64,000 nt of DNA, taken from the NCBI GenBank assembly GCA_005408345.1, contig SEMN01000875.1:96001-160000 (forward strand), in the 5' to 3' direction. Both the position numbers and the translations under genes were made by a program. Below are positions 39,301-54,300 of the stretch, in pieces. The notes below the pieces were generated by a model. It was given only the letters and a program-made list of their open reading frames with translations, did no database searches and was not told the origin of the DNA. Numbering within the stretch: the first letter of the stretch is position 1; the number at the start of each line of letters is the position of its first letter. The stretch is from Macquaria australasica (lineage: Eukaryota; Chordata; Actinopteri; Centrarchiformes; Percichthyidae).

Positions 39301-42300
39301 GTTCATTTTCAAAACATGACTAATGGTATAATTTAAAATAGTCACAGTCTATGTCTTTGTTGGGTTGAAAAACAAATGACATCAGCAAGTCTATGTCTGA
39401 GATGTCAAAACTCAATTCAGCTTTAGCCTTTGCCATTCTCCTAACAGAGTGGAACCTAAGAGCAGACCTGTGCCATGAGCCGCTGGTTGTTAGGGTGGCA
39501 GGAGATACACTGGAGAAAGAAGGCCACAGTGGCATTCTCCAGAGCTGTCCTCTGCTGGGTGGTGAGTCCTCCTGCCTGCCCAGAAGACACCAGGGAGAAG
39601 CGTGAGCCTGAAGGCTGAGGCTGGGATGGAGGGGGACCTGCAGCAGATCCAGAGCCCAGAGGCTGACAGCCTGCATTGGCACTGGCACTAGCACTGGCAC
39701 TGGCACTGGAATGGCACAGCAGGAAGAGCAGTGCTGTCCACAGCGGGTTGACCTCTGGTCCTCCTAACCAGTCTTTCATGGCGTGACTGTTGCCTACTTC
39801 AGTCAGGAAGCGCAGCACCGGAGCGGCCAGCTCTGCAGCCAGAGGCGGCCGACTGTGCGAGGATGAGTGGTAATGGTGATGGTGATGTCGTCTTTCTGCC
39901 TGAGCAGCGGGCAGAGGCAGGTCGGCACTGGCCAGGAGACCGACACAGAACTGGGCCAGGCTGCGAACCAGCAGTGAGGGTAAGCCTGAGTCCAACAGCT
40001 GCTCTATGGCCCCTGGAGACTGGGAGGCAGCTGCCAGCGTGGTCAACTGGGACTCCGACAGATTAATGGGGGGTCTCGCATGCTTGGAGTCGTCGGTGAG
40101 TCCTGCAGCGTTGGTATTGGCATCGTGCTGCTTTTTGCCGTCGTCGGTCATGGCAAGGCGGTGGTGCTGGGCTTGAGAGTGACTGGCGCTGGGCACAGAG
40201 ACGATCCCCATCCAGGACATGAGCAGGGAGAAGTAGCTGGGGTGAATGTGACACATGGAGCACAGCAGGCTGTCCACAGCCTTCTTCAGCACAATGTTGC
40301 ACGGCAAAGACATGGACCAGTTATACAGCAGCCTGCAGGGAAGGAAAATCAGTTATCAGTCATAACATATGTTGTTCATCCTCAAAGGGCTGCAAATCAA
40401 TGTGGATGTAGTGTATGAATATTCAGACATCTTCAAGGTCAGTAAGACGGGTAAATAATATTTAAGCATCAGCAGACTGCGACTTGTGCAATATTCATTT
40501 ACATCCATTATTCAACAAATAGTTATTTAAAAAGAACTGTCATAAGTAGGGTTGTATAAGGGGGATTAATCTCACCAACGTCTACTAATTTTTCCCTCAA
40601 AAAGTACCTGTGGAAACCCAGATTTTCAGCTTGTGTGACTGTGTTCACATACTTATTACACGTACCATAAAAAAAAAAATACAGAATTCATTAATGTTAC
40701 CACGCAACTGTTGTAGCTAAATATTTAAGTCAAACCTTAATATTACAGGCTGTTCTCACTATTTGGGAGGAAGGCAGGGAATACGATGAGCAAGTTCTTT
40801 TGGTTGGTGTAGGGTAGTCTCAGCAACAGCTGGGCAAATTGCCATTGAAGTTTTTTGAAACTTTTTTATTACACCCACAGGATGACTATTACAGTGCTCT
40901 TCACAAGGCGAACAAGACATGCATGCATCTCTCTGAGTATTTAACCTTGTGCTTCTGTGGCCTTTACGTTAATCTGATGGCACTCGATGGTGGAAGGGTC
41001 ACAGAAAAGTTGCTAGGACCAAACGGTATGTGTATGTGTCCCGAATGCGTTATTTTTTCCGCCCCCGTTTTGTCCCACCCTACTGTGAAGTCACTGGCTA
41101 GCTTGTTCCTTCGACGTGTCCTTGTGATTGGATGCTAGGTCGACCGTTTTTTCTATCGAATTTTCAGCAAGTCCCACTAGTAACACTAGTGACACTACTG
41201 ACTTCACGATAATGTAATAATAATATAAATATGTTTTAAATCCTTATATCTACAGAGGGGATGCAACTCAATTTAACTCTATGCAATTTAACCTCTTGTT
41301 TATATAACATTTGCAAGTCATGTATTCCTAACCATAACTTTATTTACAATTAAAGTATTTCAGTTGATTTAATGTTTGTCATTTTATTTAGGGAAAAAGA
41401 TAAATTCTACATTTTTTAAATATAGTTTCTATTTTGTATTTTTTTTTAATTCTAGTTTTTATATATCTGTTATTTATTCTTTTACCCCTATACTTATATC
41501 TGTACTTATTGCCGTCATTGTGCTGCTGCAACAACCAAATTTCCCTGCTGGGGATCAATAAAGGTTTATCTCATCTTTTCTGTTTTCACTGCTGTAGCAA
41601 AAATGTACCGAACCGTGACCCTACGACCAAGGTACATACCGAACCGTGAATTTTGTGTACCATGTGTATGGTATGTATGTATGCATGGTGAATATGGGAA
41701 AGACTGTTACTGACTCAAAGAGCTCTCTGTTGAGCAGTGCAGGCAGGTCGTAGTCCACAGGCAGCTCATAGCTGTGCCACAGGATGGCTGCCACGCAGTG
41801 GAGGTGGGAGGGCGAAGGCATGAGGAGGCCGTATTCCCTCAACGAAGCAGAGGAAGAGCCTGCACCGCCGCCAGTGTATCCCATGGGGCCGCTCATCTTG
41901 TGGGCCGCCACCCGTGAAGAGTCATGGACCCACTGGAGAAGAGCCTGGATCCTGGAGGGTTACAATTCAGAACAGTCTGATAAATAACTCATCACATGGT
42001 CTCCTCAGTCCCTCTGTGTGAGGTGCGTCACAGTGGAATTTATATGCAACCAACACAACCATATGGCAGTAAAAGATGACAAGGAGAGTGTAAGGACACT
42101 TTTTACAATCAGCTTATGAGTCTGGAAAATCACCTTGACAGAAAACTGTTTCTCATTGGTTGTTATTCTTATTGAGGGGAACTTAAGGGCAGTTTGAGTC
42201 AATGTACAAACAGGATGTTGATGTACCTGTCTTTGGTTCCAGAGTCCTGTGTGGTGCCCAGCTGGTACAGAATGTCGATGGTGGAGTCTGACGAGAGGCC

Positions 42301-45300
42301 GTTTAGTCGCCCAAACAGCAGAGGACTGTTCAGATCTACAAAGGTAGAAGCAAAGACTAAAATAAGGTGCCGTATTCTCTGAAACGCCAGGGGGCGACAA
42401 ACAAAACATTCTACCAAGAAGCAAGAAGACAAGTGTTAGCAGAAGAACGCCATAGACCAAACATGGCTGCACACTCTGTTACACAGCTCCTCAATGCAGA
42501 GGAAGAGTTGGAATTAATTGTAAACTCATATCTATTCATGGACATACTTTATAGCTGTTATACAATCCCTGTAAAGAAAGAAGTCATGTATTTGGAACAA
42601 CAAATGTATTCTAATGAAACAAAGGTATATACAGTTTGATTCTGCTGGCAAAATATTGTTTACTCAAATGTAGATTTTTAGGATCTTCTCCTGTTTTTGA
42701 AGCATTTAAAAACAAAGTGACTGGCTTTTTAAAATCCTTGGGACGTATTAATAGTAAAAATGAATTCATTACTTTACTTCTTCATTTAATTCCTTTGCTT
42801 TTATCAGTAATTGTGGCGGTCATGTTCTCAGTTGTATTGTAATGAACTAATGTCATGTTCTACAGATGCCTGATGCCAAAAAACTCAAACTGGTCCATCT
42901 TCAAATGAAAAGGCACACGCAACCTGGCACTGTGTGAAACGCAAACAAAGCTTTACAGCGAGGGGTGGTCAGACCTCAATGACGTTCTCAGGAGCAGATT
43001 GACCATACACAGTCCAGCCATATACTCGGTTTCGACCTAATCTTGAACCTTTTTCTGTAGATGTGCAGAGTTCTGCTACCCGTCCCATTACATTACATTC
43101 ACTTGGGACACGCTGTGCCACAGTACCAGAGCTTTAAGCTTTACGCAACAAAAGTGCCGGAACCGAAACACTTGGAAGGAAATTTCTCTCTCTCTCTTTT
43201 TGACTGTGCCAACCATCTGTGCCTATGTACTGTACGTCATGTGTTGCAAGTAGACACAAAATGCTCATTGTCTAGTAGAGATGTTGCTCTTTCAGATGAC
43301 AAGACCACTTTCATTAATGTTTCATTTCTTGCTGAAAACAGCAATTTTCTTAAAATAAAAGCTTGATTTAAACCTAAGTAAATAATCATCAACTATTCAT
43401 TTACTACTGGAAACTATTTTCTCCCTGTATGTCGAACTGCCTTTCACAGTTGTGCATGTTCAGCTGACCTGCTGTACACTTTTTAGTTTACGCTGTCCAT
43501 TAAATTGAAAGTGTACCAACTGTCCCTATTTACCATATATTTTGAACCAAATTACACTGATCTGAGAAATTAAAAGGACATTATAGACCTATAAAATAAA
43601 GTGTTACAAAATATTCATATTGTTTGTGAGGCCTTGCAGTACAAAAACACTTTTACAACATCTGATATTTGCCCTTGTCTAAGTCTTTCAAACTCCAACA
43701 ACCAGATTAAAGGACCTTTTAAAAAGCATTTCATTTGAATATTTAGTCTTTTTTGATGCTTTTTAAAAGGTCATGTGGATCAGCTACCTATAAGTAACAC
43801 TCAGCATTTGATGCAGCTGTGTGTGTGTGTGTGTGTGTGTGTTGTGTGACTCACTGGCAGGATCAGTGCCAGAGGCGGCACAGTTCCTCAGCAGAATGTC
43901 AATGAGTTTGAGTCCGATGCGCGTGGACTGCAGGCCGATCTTGACCAGCACAGCCTCAATGTTAGGTGAGTGCATGCCACAGTAAGGTGACATGAGCAGC
44001 GCTGCGCAGGTCTGCAGCAGGTTGGCAGTGGGTGCTGCAGCACTGGCCATCATGGCCTCCAGGTCACTGACGTGGGTCAGGCAATGGTGGAGGAGACGCA
44101 GCCACCCGATGCTGTACGGGAAGAGGGCATAGGTTACAACAATCCCCACATCTGATACAAATGGACATACTCTCAATCCAGAATCAGTTTCTGGTACCTG
44201 GTTTTAGAGACCTGGTCCTCAGAAGGCAGGAAGGGGTTGTTGACGGTTGCAGAGGAGGTGTTACCAAACGCCGTCAGCCCCAAGAGTTTGATCTGAGATA
44301 GACCCAGGGTGCTGGCATCACGAGGCCGGTGCAGCCTGAGGCAAACCGCCGATGCAACCTCCGCCTTCACCAGCTGGATCTTTATGTACGTCAGGCCACT
44401 GGTGATGACTGGTGTGGAAAGCGGCAACATGTTGACTCCATCAGCACTGATCTCCACCGAAACCGAGGACGGGCAGGCTGGTTGGTAAGTGGAAGGAGAC
44501 ACAGCAAAACAAAGGAATGACAGCCGAGTTTTCATCCAAGTTTTTGTAATTCACTTTCATTATTAAATTGGGTGCAATACTCACTGGCTAGAGAGGCAAG
44601 GTGTGGCTGGATGTGGAGCTCCTTCAGCAGCACAGCAGCAGGAAGGTGGATGGTAAGGTCACACCAGGCCTCCTCCGGCAGGAAGATGTAGGACCAGGCT
44701 GCGGAGCGGGCCCGGCGGTGGGGCGGTGTGGCTTGGAGGAGGACCTCTGCTGGCTGTGCTGTGGGACTACTGGATGTGATGGTGCCTGTGAATGGACAAA
44801 GAGATCATTTATAATTAGAAAAGACTGGATGTAAGGTTGTAAGTTATTGTCCCACAGGATGGAACAGATTGAGTTGAAAGTGACTGACAGCACCTAAAGG
44901 AGCAAAGTTGTGGAGTCCCTCTGCATTGTCTGGCTCTGAGGTCATCACTCTGGTTTTCATGTTGCCATCCGCTGCCTTTCCGGGACCTGAATCTAAGAAC
45001 TTCATGATGGTGGACACCATGCTGCGTGCCGTGTTCACAATGGCCCGGGTGCTGGTCACCATGTTGTTACAGATCAATTGCACACCACCTGGTAAAACAC
45101 AACAAAGTTATGGTTTCTCACGGAATTTTCCAAGAGCTGCTAGAATCCATGCTCACATTTGTGTACTGGTGCTTCAACTTCTATAAAAACAGAAGCTCTC
45201 GAAAATCTTTTAACAACTGCGCAAAATTTGGCAAGTCCTTCTTCTTCTGCAATCGAGGTTTTGACTCAAAGTATAACTCCACCCTCAAATTCCTGAGAAC

Positions 45301-48300
45301 CCTCTCTCCCAGGAAATTTAAAAAATGCAACGAGTGAAGGAACAACAACTGCAGGAGGCGTGGCCTCGTGGCTACAGTGTGTGGTTCACGGGACACGGGG
45401 GAGACTGACTGACACAAGACACAAGTCTTTTTTTATCTAAATTTCATGATGTAGACAGGTCCCAATCAGTTGAGTCTATGTCAGCATTGGCCTTGCAGGC
45501 TCAGGGCTGATTTAAAACAGTAGATGGCGTGATGAGGCATTTTCAACCCATGAAATGCTGATTTTTATACATTTGGTAAAAAATGTCAATATTAACACCA
45601 GCACTGATGTGTTTCATCACAGTACAGTCGTATCATTTAGTTAAAACAAAGCAAGCAAAAAACACGTTTAAGTGTGCACTACCTCTTTAAGTAAAATTAG
45701 GAATTTTGGCAACCAAAGACAGCCTAGCAGCAAAAGTCAGAAGTTTAGGACCAAAATATCACAAAGTAACTGCTGCTATGACCCACGTCAACAAACCGTA
45801 AGTCGTAACCGTCGTAAGTGCAAGTACAGAAAAAAGCCACACACATACCAAAAGTGCATTTAGTCTGTAAGGTTTGGGTAACTAAAGTTGGGTAAGGAAG
45901 CGAAATAAAGTGTTGTGTATATATACCCACCCATGTCATGGAAGGCCTTGAGAGCCTCGCTGGTGTCCAGCACTCGGAGGATGAACCACAGCAGAGGCTC
46001 TGACAGCTGACAGGTGGAAAGAGACCCCTACAAAATGGAAAATGAAAAACACATTTAAGTTTTGGCATTGTACTGTATTGGTTCAAGACACATTTTAATA
46101 ATCGGACCATCACAGCCCATGCAGTCTGATGCTCACCTGTCTGCCCATGTAACCACAGGCCATATAAGTGAGGATGGGCTGTAACATGACCTGGACTGAT
46201 GTGGCCCTCTTGCTGAGGGTGGTGAGGATGGTGAAGAGCCCGTCACCCACTGAGATGGCGTCCAGACCGCCATGGAAGTTCTCATGTTTGGTCAAGTGGA
46301 GACCGCTGGCTCCTGAGGAACAGAGACAAAGTCAGCTCACAGCAGTAGACATTGATCCTCCTCATATTTGAATTTATGTTCTCTCTGGATCTATTCACCC
46401 TCAAGTAAAATTGTATTATTTATTAACTTACCCACAGCACAACAGTGCTACAGTTACACTACATGTCAACATTTACCATTATCCCATAAATGTCACTTGT
46501 GGGCACAGAGGCTGCTGGTCAGCAAACGTTACATGGGTTAAACTTAGCTTCTTCTCATCTCATTCAGAAAACTGAACCTTAGAAGTCAACCAAAATAAAA
46601 CATGAAGAATATTTTGAAGTTAAAAAAAGTTTAACAAAATGAACAAAAAAAATAAATGCAAATTGGATAAAGAAATCTCATTATGTTGGGTTTAAAAAAA
46701 AAAAGACAGGTGGTAAGTTTTTGTCTCCCCTTTAATATCTGAAATATCTGGCTCTTTAGATGCTAAATGCTCCACTATGTTCACCAGCTAGTCTCTAACT
46801 GCGTCTGTCTGCTGTTTGATGCTATGCAGGTAGTGTGCAGTGGGTTTATCAGAGTTTTTTCACTGGAAACGAGGTTGATGAGAGCGCTGAGACTGAACCA
46901 AAACCATAAAGTTGTGGGCGGTAAAGGAAAGACAACGAGTTGAAAGACACTGAAACTCTCTGACAGGAACTGCAGTGTTAGTTCATAGTTCTGTGGATTT
47001 GTCTTACCTATGATCATGGCCATGGCACTGCTGTTGCACTGGCCCAGTGCCGACAAGATCTGGCTCATAATCTGTTGATTAGCAAGCACCAGGTCGGCCA
47101 CGCCTGCAGGAGGACCCTGACTGGATGTGGATCCACCAGCCACACTTTCTTTGCTGCCACAGACCTTCTCCTCGTCTGACACGCTGCTGTCCACCGCACC
47201 GCTGCCGGCCGGCGGCAGCCGTCCACTGAATTCTCTGTCCCCGGACAGAGGCAGCTGCACCAGCACGTTGACCAGCTTGAGGAGGTCGAACATCAGCTGG
47301 TCGCGTGTTGTCTCTCCGCAGACGGCCTTTGCATCTCCAGGCCGGATGATGTTGGCAAACAGACCACCAAAACAGGCCCGAGCGCCCACAGAGCTGTCCG
47401 AGCCGCTGCGGGACACCAGCTTGTCTGAGCAAGTGATGTAGTGGTGGACTAAGAATGTGATGGACTCAATGACGGAGGAAATGGTGGCCACCGACACCAC
47501 CTCGAAGTTTTGCTCTAGAGTACACTCCAGCAGCTTCACCTGGGCGTCCAGCGGACCCTGGCCCGACTGGAACGGACCCCTGAAGGGTCAGAAAGAACCA
47601 TAAGTTCCCAAAGACCACTCAAAGAACACCTACTGCAATTTCTCATTTTGTGATTATTGTCAAAATGGCTAATTATGTAGAAATTATTATGTTGAAAAAA
47701 CATTTCCGTGAAGCAATTGCATACCTCTCAGTAGACAGGATGTGCATGAGTTTGAGCAGGAACTCGCTGAACATCTGCGGACAGGTGGAGGACAGGTGGA
47801 CCTGCAGGCGGCTCAAAAACTCGTGCATGGCCTGGGTGGCGGTGGGTCCCACGTGAGAGCTGTGCTGGCTTGTCCCGTTGGTGCTGCTGCCAGACAGGAA
47901 GCGCACCAGGACGTGCACCAGGGTGGGATCAGACACCATCTGCTGTGCTGTGCTTTCCTGAGAGCTTATCCCGTTGCTGGAGGCTGGAAGTTCAAACACA
48001 GGTTTTACATAAATCATTGAACACCAGACAACTATAGAATTATGTTGTCAGTTGCACAATGAAAATCACCTTGCAGAGACTTAAAACTTGTCTGTCATAT
48101 ACGTTGAAGTTGTCCTTTTTTGGTCAAAGTTACTGGATGTCTCATGGTAATGAATTTCTGAGTAGGGGGAATTGTGCTCATCAATTCACCCTGGTGATTC
48201 ACCCAAGGACGGTCTGACATCCAAAATTTAAGAGTGGAATGCCAAAAAACATTGCATTCGTGAGTTATGCTGTAGGAAAGTCAAATCTTTAGAACAACCA

Positions 48301-51300
48301 ATAAGCAAACATGGATGTTTCCAAAAGATCTGGGGCGCATTCATGAGACGTCTTAATGCTAACAGTAGCTCCTAAGTTTGAAAAAATTCCAATAATGAAC
48401 GTGACATTGCCAGAGTAATTTAGTTCAATTTCGATTTCCAAGGGGCGTTATCAACGGGCGCAGACCAAAATGCCTCTGGACGCAATTGGATAGACCTACA
48501 ACCAATCAGAGCAACGAAACGTGTGACATGTGACGTAGTGCTGAGAGAATCCTGTACGGCAAACACATCTTTCTTATCAACAACAGCTTTAAGTGCAGTT
48601 GTTTGTTCTTCTTTTAGAGAAAATATACCGTCCAGTTCCTTTAATACTGACGCAATAGTAGATTCAGAACGTTCCACATCAGCAGCAGCCATCTTGGTTG
48701 CTAACAAAAAGGCCTCAACGGTGCTCCTCTGTACAGTCAATATATCAAACCCGCCCAATATTAGATAAATGGTTGTGATTGGCCTGACCCAGGCCAGGTC
48801 GGCTGGAAATCTGTCTGAATGGGAGGGGGACCAGACGCATCTGCCAGAGCAAATAAAACATGAGCTCACAGATTCGTCTGGTTCCCAGACTAAATGTGAC
48901 AGTTTTTGGTGTAGCATAATTCACAAAGCATTTAGCTGTAAAATCATCAATCAACATACAGATGGTGTAATGACTAAGCTCTTTCGTGAAACACACTCAC
49001 AAAAAAAGAGAAACCATCTTCGAGAGGAAGACTGACTGTGATTATCTGACTGATGACACACAGAAGGAAACCAGTGAGAGTGGAGTACTGACCGCAGGCT
49101 GGCATGTTAGTCATCAGGGTGAGAGAGTGCAGCACCAGACACCACGTTCTCAGGGAGGTGTTGGGGTACCACGCCAGCACTGTTAGGAAACTGCTGATGG
49201 ATGCTGGACACACACAGAATATTATATAATAAGAATACAATTAAAAAAAAAAAGCTAGCCCATGTATAGGAGCATAACACACAGCTCTATCAGAAGTGTT
49301 GAGGATGAGAGAGTGTGGTGGAGTCCTGACCTTGGTTGAGCGGGATGGTGGGCACTCGGCTGGCGTTGAACAGAAAGATGTCTGATCCGCTCTCTTCACT
49401 GCCACCAGAACACGTGTTGAGACTGAGTGTTAACCACAGCTGCAGCAGGGACTCCAGCTGAGAGATAAGAGAAATGCTATGAAATGGCACTGAGTTGAGT
49501 TTACAAGGTGTCTTAAGGAAATGCAGTAGTGACCCAGTCTCAAAACTCTCATATAAAACTGGTTATGACCCAGACTTTGGGAGCTTTTGTGTGACCTCCA
49601 CAGGGGATTCTGTTGCTTGATGAATTCATTCAAATCATGTAATAAAAATCTGAAACACATGTAATTGTATATATGTGGAATTTCATGCAGGAAACATATA
49701 TTGGATTACTATCTTGCACCTTGCAAATATTCTTTATACTTCATACTGTGAACTGTTACACATTTCCTGGTCAGTATTTTGCACATTCTTGCAAAAAACT
49801 GTACAGCTTCTCATTTAAATAGCAGTCAGATTGTACATATTTTTTAAAATAGTTTTACACATTTTATTGTCAATTTTATATTTATGTTTCTTGACCTGCA
49901 GTACCTGCTTTGTCTTTCTTTATATTTTCTACTTACTATGTTTATTGTTATGCACCAAAATACCAAAGCAAATTCCTTGTATGTGAAAACTAGGCAATAA
50001 ACCTGATTCTGATTAAGTAGTATTTGATGAAGACATAATAAACTGAAAGTGATTTTCAAAGAAAGGATGATTGTTGGAGCAGCTAATGACAGCATAGCAT
50101 GATGTGGCTTTGTTTATTTGCAGGTGAAAAGATGTCCAGCTGTCTAATGAAACTGGCAAAAAGTTTTGGAGATCATGTAACATGTAATTTAATGGCATTT
50201 CGATTACTACATTTTCAACTTGTAACAGGTTCTGCAGGGCCTCCTGGACATATCTCACTGCAACAGCTGTGCAAAAGTAGTAAAAAAAGTACAATTCTTT
50301 ACATGAAGTACAGGGTTGTTGCACAGGTTTACACAGTAGATGCCACTGTAGTACTGGTGCCTTGATAACTTCTGCCTACAACCTGGATTATTCTATACTA
50401 TAGCTACAAGATCTGTTTTTGCCTGGAGGAGGCCTGCTGCAATCAGCAATAGACCTGCAACTAGGGAGAAGATGATTTTGCAGTAAGACAGCAACCAAAA
50501 AAAAAAAAAAAAAAAACTACACAGGAATAGCTTGAAAACAACAATGATGTTATTGTACTGGAGTGGCTGAGTCAGAGTCTAGACCTTACTGCAATCCAGA
50601 ATTTTCACTCTGGGCCCCCATGAAACTTGGAACAGCTTAAAAAAAGAAATGGAGGTTTCAAGATAGCAGCGTAGCAGACGGTCCACACTGTGGAGCCCTA
50701 CACCATAGCACTGATAGTTTCAGTTATTTTCACACACTAAGTAGGATCTCTCTAGTGTTTCTGCATCGGCCATAGTAATATGGGCATCAATGAGTACTTT
50801 CGAGTCGTTCTTACACCATGCCGTCGAGAAATACCAAGAAACCAAGCGAGAGCGACTGCACAGAGAGCTCGCCTAGCCTCCCACCAGGAGCTGAGGAGCT
50901 AGCAGTTGCCAGCAAGGCCGGAGCACTTGACCCTGCCCTTCGTCAAGCAATTCAAGGAATTACAAATAACATTTCAAAGGTCGATGAAAAGATACACACA
51001 GAGTGCATTTATCGCCTTATCATCTCTCGAAATTTAAGCCCGCCATCTCCTCATTGTGCCTTTAATGCAAATAAAATACAGTCAGCCTTGCTGGCCCAAA
51101 TTGAAAAAATACTGCGAAACTGTCCTGTCCTGTCCCGGCAACTGAGCTTGAGCTGGATCAGGTACCTCTTCTCCTTGGTCTTCCTTATTTACACGTTACT
51201 AATGTACATCATAGAAAATAGTTTCCGCTAGACCTCCTGACTTGTCTAAAACACTCCAAAATGTGGAAACATTTCTCGAATATGTTAATGGAATTGTATC

Positions 51301-54300
51301 TGCCATTTTAACTACAGCTTGTATATAAATTATATGAGATGCTAAGGCGCAACTATGGTGGTTGTTGTCACACTGTGATAACTGAAAAATGTGCAATGAT
51401 TGGCAGATGTGCCTGTAGAGAATGATGTGTTTTGTTTGTGCATGCTGAGCTGAACAGTGTTATGTTTTAAATTCTTAAAGCGTTAAAGCGTTGTTAAATT
51501 GTTAAAAAAGTAAAGGGAAAAGACCGGTCCACACAGTCGAGGCATTAGTAGGTGCCTCCACTGAAGACCGCAATCAGTCACCAGGTATCTTGTGTTTGAC
51601 ATTTGTACTTGTGTGTGCTGACCTGTACGTGATGGATCTGCAGCATGGAGAAGAGCTTGTTAAAGCAGGCACTCAGCATGGGGATCGACGAGGGCTGGAC
51701 CATCAGGCTGCTGCCTGGAGGAGAGCCTCCTCCATGGAGGGCCCTCAGCAGGGAGTCGTCAGTCCCGTTGGAGGCCTGGCTCACTGAAAGCCAGACAACA
51801 AGCAAATCTTATAGCCATGATATATATAGACTACCAGTACAAACTCCAACAGGGACTGAGACAGTGAGATGAATATTTTGCCTCCAGGTTGTTGCGCACT
51901 TAAGGTCAATTACTGACAAGCAGTTACTATTTAAATGACCCTGTCCTGCTTTCTCTGCTGTGGTTACCTGTGGATGAGCTTGAAGTGAGGGCCTGTAGAA
52001 TGGAGTCCGCCTGTAGAGTTGCCATCATTTTGAGCATCAGTTCAGCCTGCTGCTCCAAGCCCACTTCTAGCCGGGCATCCAGTGCTGTGAAACACAGAGG
52101 CACAAGGTCAAGGGTTGGACCGAAAGACATCAAAAAGTTGATTCAGACTAGTCCCAAAACCCAGCCTCCACTCACCCTGCGACACGGAGACTGACAGACC
52201 CTGTGACCCAGGCTTTTCAGCAGCGACTGGAGGTTTAGACACTGGGATACCAACCCCTCCAATGTACGGATTGTACCCGTATGTGCCATAGTCAGCACCC
52301 CAGTAGTCATACCAGGTGCTGCTTATAGGCTGAGAACAGACATGAGAAGGAGGGGATGTGAAACAGGAGGGCAAAGAGGATTACAGTCACTCTGCAGTCA
52401 ACAGATCCCTTCCTACATTTGCTTTCAAATCCCCAAAATGATGATTGTGTTGCTCAAAGTAAAAAGTGTTAAGCTACACTTGTTGATGACATTAATTCAA
52501 AAACAGCCCAAAGAAATCACTTCATCTTTACCTTGTCCACATAATTCTCAACAAGTTTATTTTCAGTGGTCCTTCAGCTAACAAGTTGTTCAACCTTTGG
52601 TGAATCTAACAGATGTTACTGTGGTTTTTGCTGTTTTGGAACCTTTTTGATTGTTTTTACTTTCTTTTTGTTGCTGTGTATTCTGACAATTTGGTTTTTG
52701 TTTCCATTGTAGGCTACTATCGTTTACTGCATCATATGTACAGTGGAGTCATTTCATACATTTTCTAATCCTTATATTTGGCTTGTTTTGCCTTTACTTG
52801 TTTTACTGACACTGTTTGATTATAAATTGTTGTTTATTGTTTTTGTGTGGACCCCAGGAAGACTAGCGACTACTTTGTGGAAGCTAAAGGAGATCCAAAT
52901 AAACAAATAACTTGAGGACATCCATATCCTTCATTTTTCACGCAAGCTGACAGATATCTGCCACCTATTTAATATTACATACATTCTTATATTATAACAA
53001 CTTTTTCTTGGAAAATTCTTACTTTAAGACCTATTATAACAATTCAACTTAAACTTCAACTACTACAACTTTGAAATGACTATTTTTGAAATATTGTGAC
53101 TTTTCTTGTAAAATGATGCGTTTATGTGTTAATATGAACATTTGATATGAACACTTTTTTCCTGTAAACCTACGACTATCTTGCAATATTGTGACTTTCT
53201 GACATTGGTCATTCTTTTATATTATATTGACCAACAACTCAAAATAAGATTTTGTTAAAGGGTGTAGCTATATGGCTGTTTATTTCAGTCAGCAGGTACT
53301 GATGCTGCATTTACAAACTCAAAAGTTAACTTCATTATATCAATACACAAGCCATTACCACCAAGTAATAACGGAGTAAACAGAGAGAATAAAAGAGAAT
53401 AGGATATAATAATCAACATACCTTAAACACTTTGGCAGCAAGTGGATCTTTTTCCAAATCAATATCTAAAGGATCAATATCAACATCCATCAGGTCTTGT
53501 AGCAAGTCAAAGTCTATGTCTTTATCTTTTTCCAAAGATGACAGAGGTGGAGCACCTTTGGATAATGAAAACAGCTTTAATATTGCCAAGCAAGCACACT
53601 AGGAAAACATACAAGCAAGAGAAAGTCTTTCTTTAGCACGTTACTGGGCAATTTTAATGCCGATCAAGCTATTAGCTCCTACGCTCCTATACTGGAGGGA
53701 GAGTCCAGACACAAGACACAGCAATGACCAGGTTCAGTGTTTCTGTATGGGAACACAGTTAGATAAGTAAAACAACTGATGGGGTCCAAATTGAAAAAAA
53801 TAGATGTATCCAATGGAAAGTTAACTATACACTAAAATAATGCAAATCTGTGATGACACTCCTACTTTAAATTACAAATTGCTCAGAATGGCTCTGAATC
53901 TACATGTTTAAACTCCCACTCCAAAAGGCAGAACTAATACAATAATAATACACATAAAATCATACTGTGGAGTAAAACAGTAAACATGCAGCTATGAAAG
54001 AAAGAGGAGATAATTTTACCACACAAATACTTTATATTGTTATGACAAAAAGTGTGGGTTCGCATCAAGATCTGTGTGGTGTTGTGGGAAGTATGGAGAA
54101 TGGACGGGGCTACCCACGCACTTTGGAATACTGAGGAGGTCCCGGTAGTACCTGCGATGATATCAGGCACCAGGGCCTCATCAATGCTCTCTACCAGGGG
54201 AATGGGTGCCGGGTGGGGCAGGGAGTCGTCCGAATCGGCCCCCGCTGAGGAGGACGATGCCCCAGCCTCCTCACCCACCGCCACCTCATCCATTACGTCC

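Noticed and set aside
41711..41951. Alternative end of exon 31 at the GTAACA donor
   Set aside because: It would put the next exon out of frame with an immediate stop; the donor four bases earlier restores the BIRC6 sequence.
48420..48917. 165-codon minus ORF as a birc6 exon or novel gene
   Set aside because: No BIRC6 similarity and no compatible splice phase; it looks like a transposon remnant.
50818..51231. 137-codon plus ORF as a host gene
   Set aside because: Its N-terminus resembles a fish L1 ORF1 and it is preceded by LINE-type 5' sequence.
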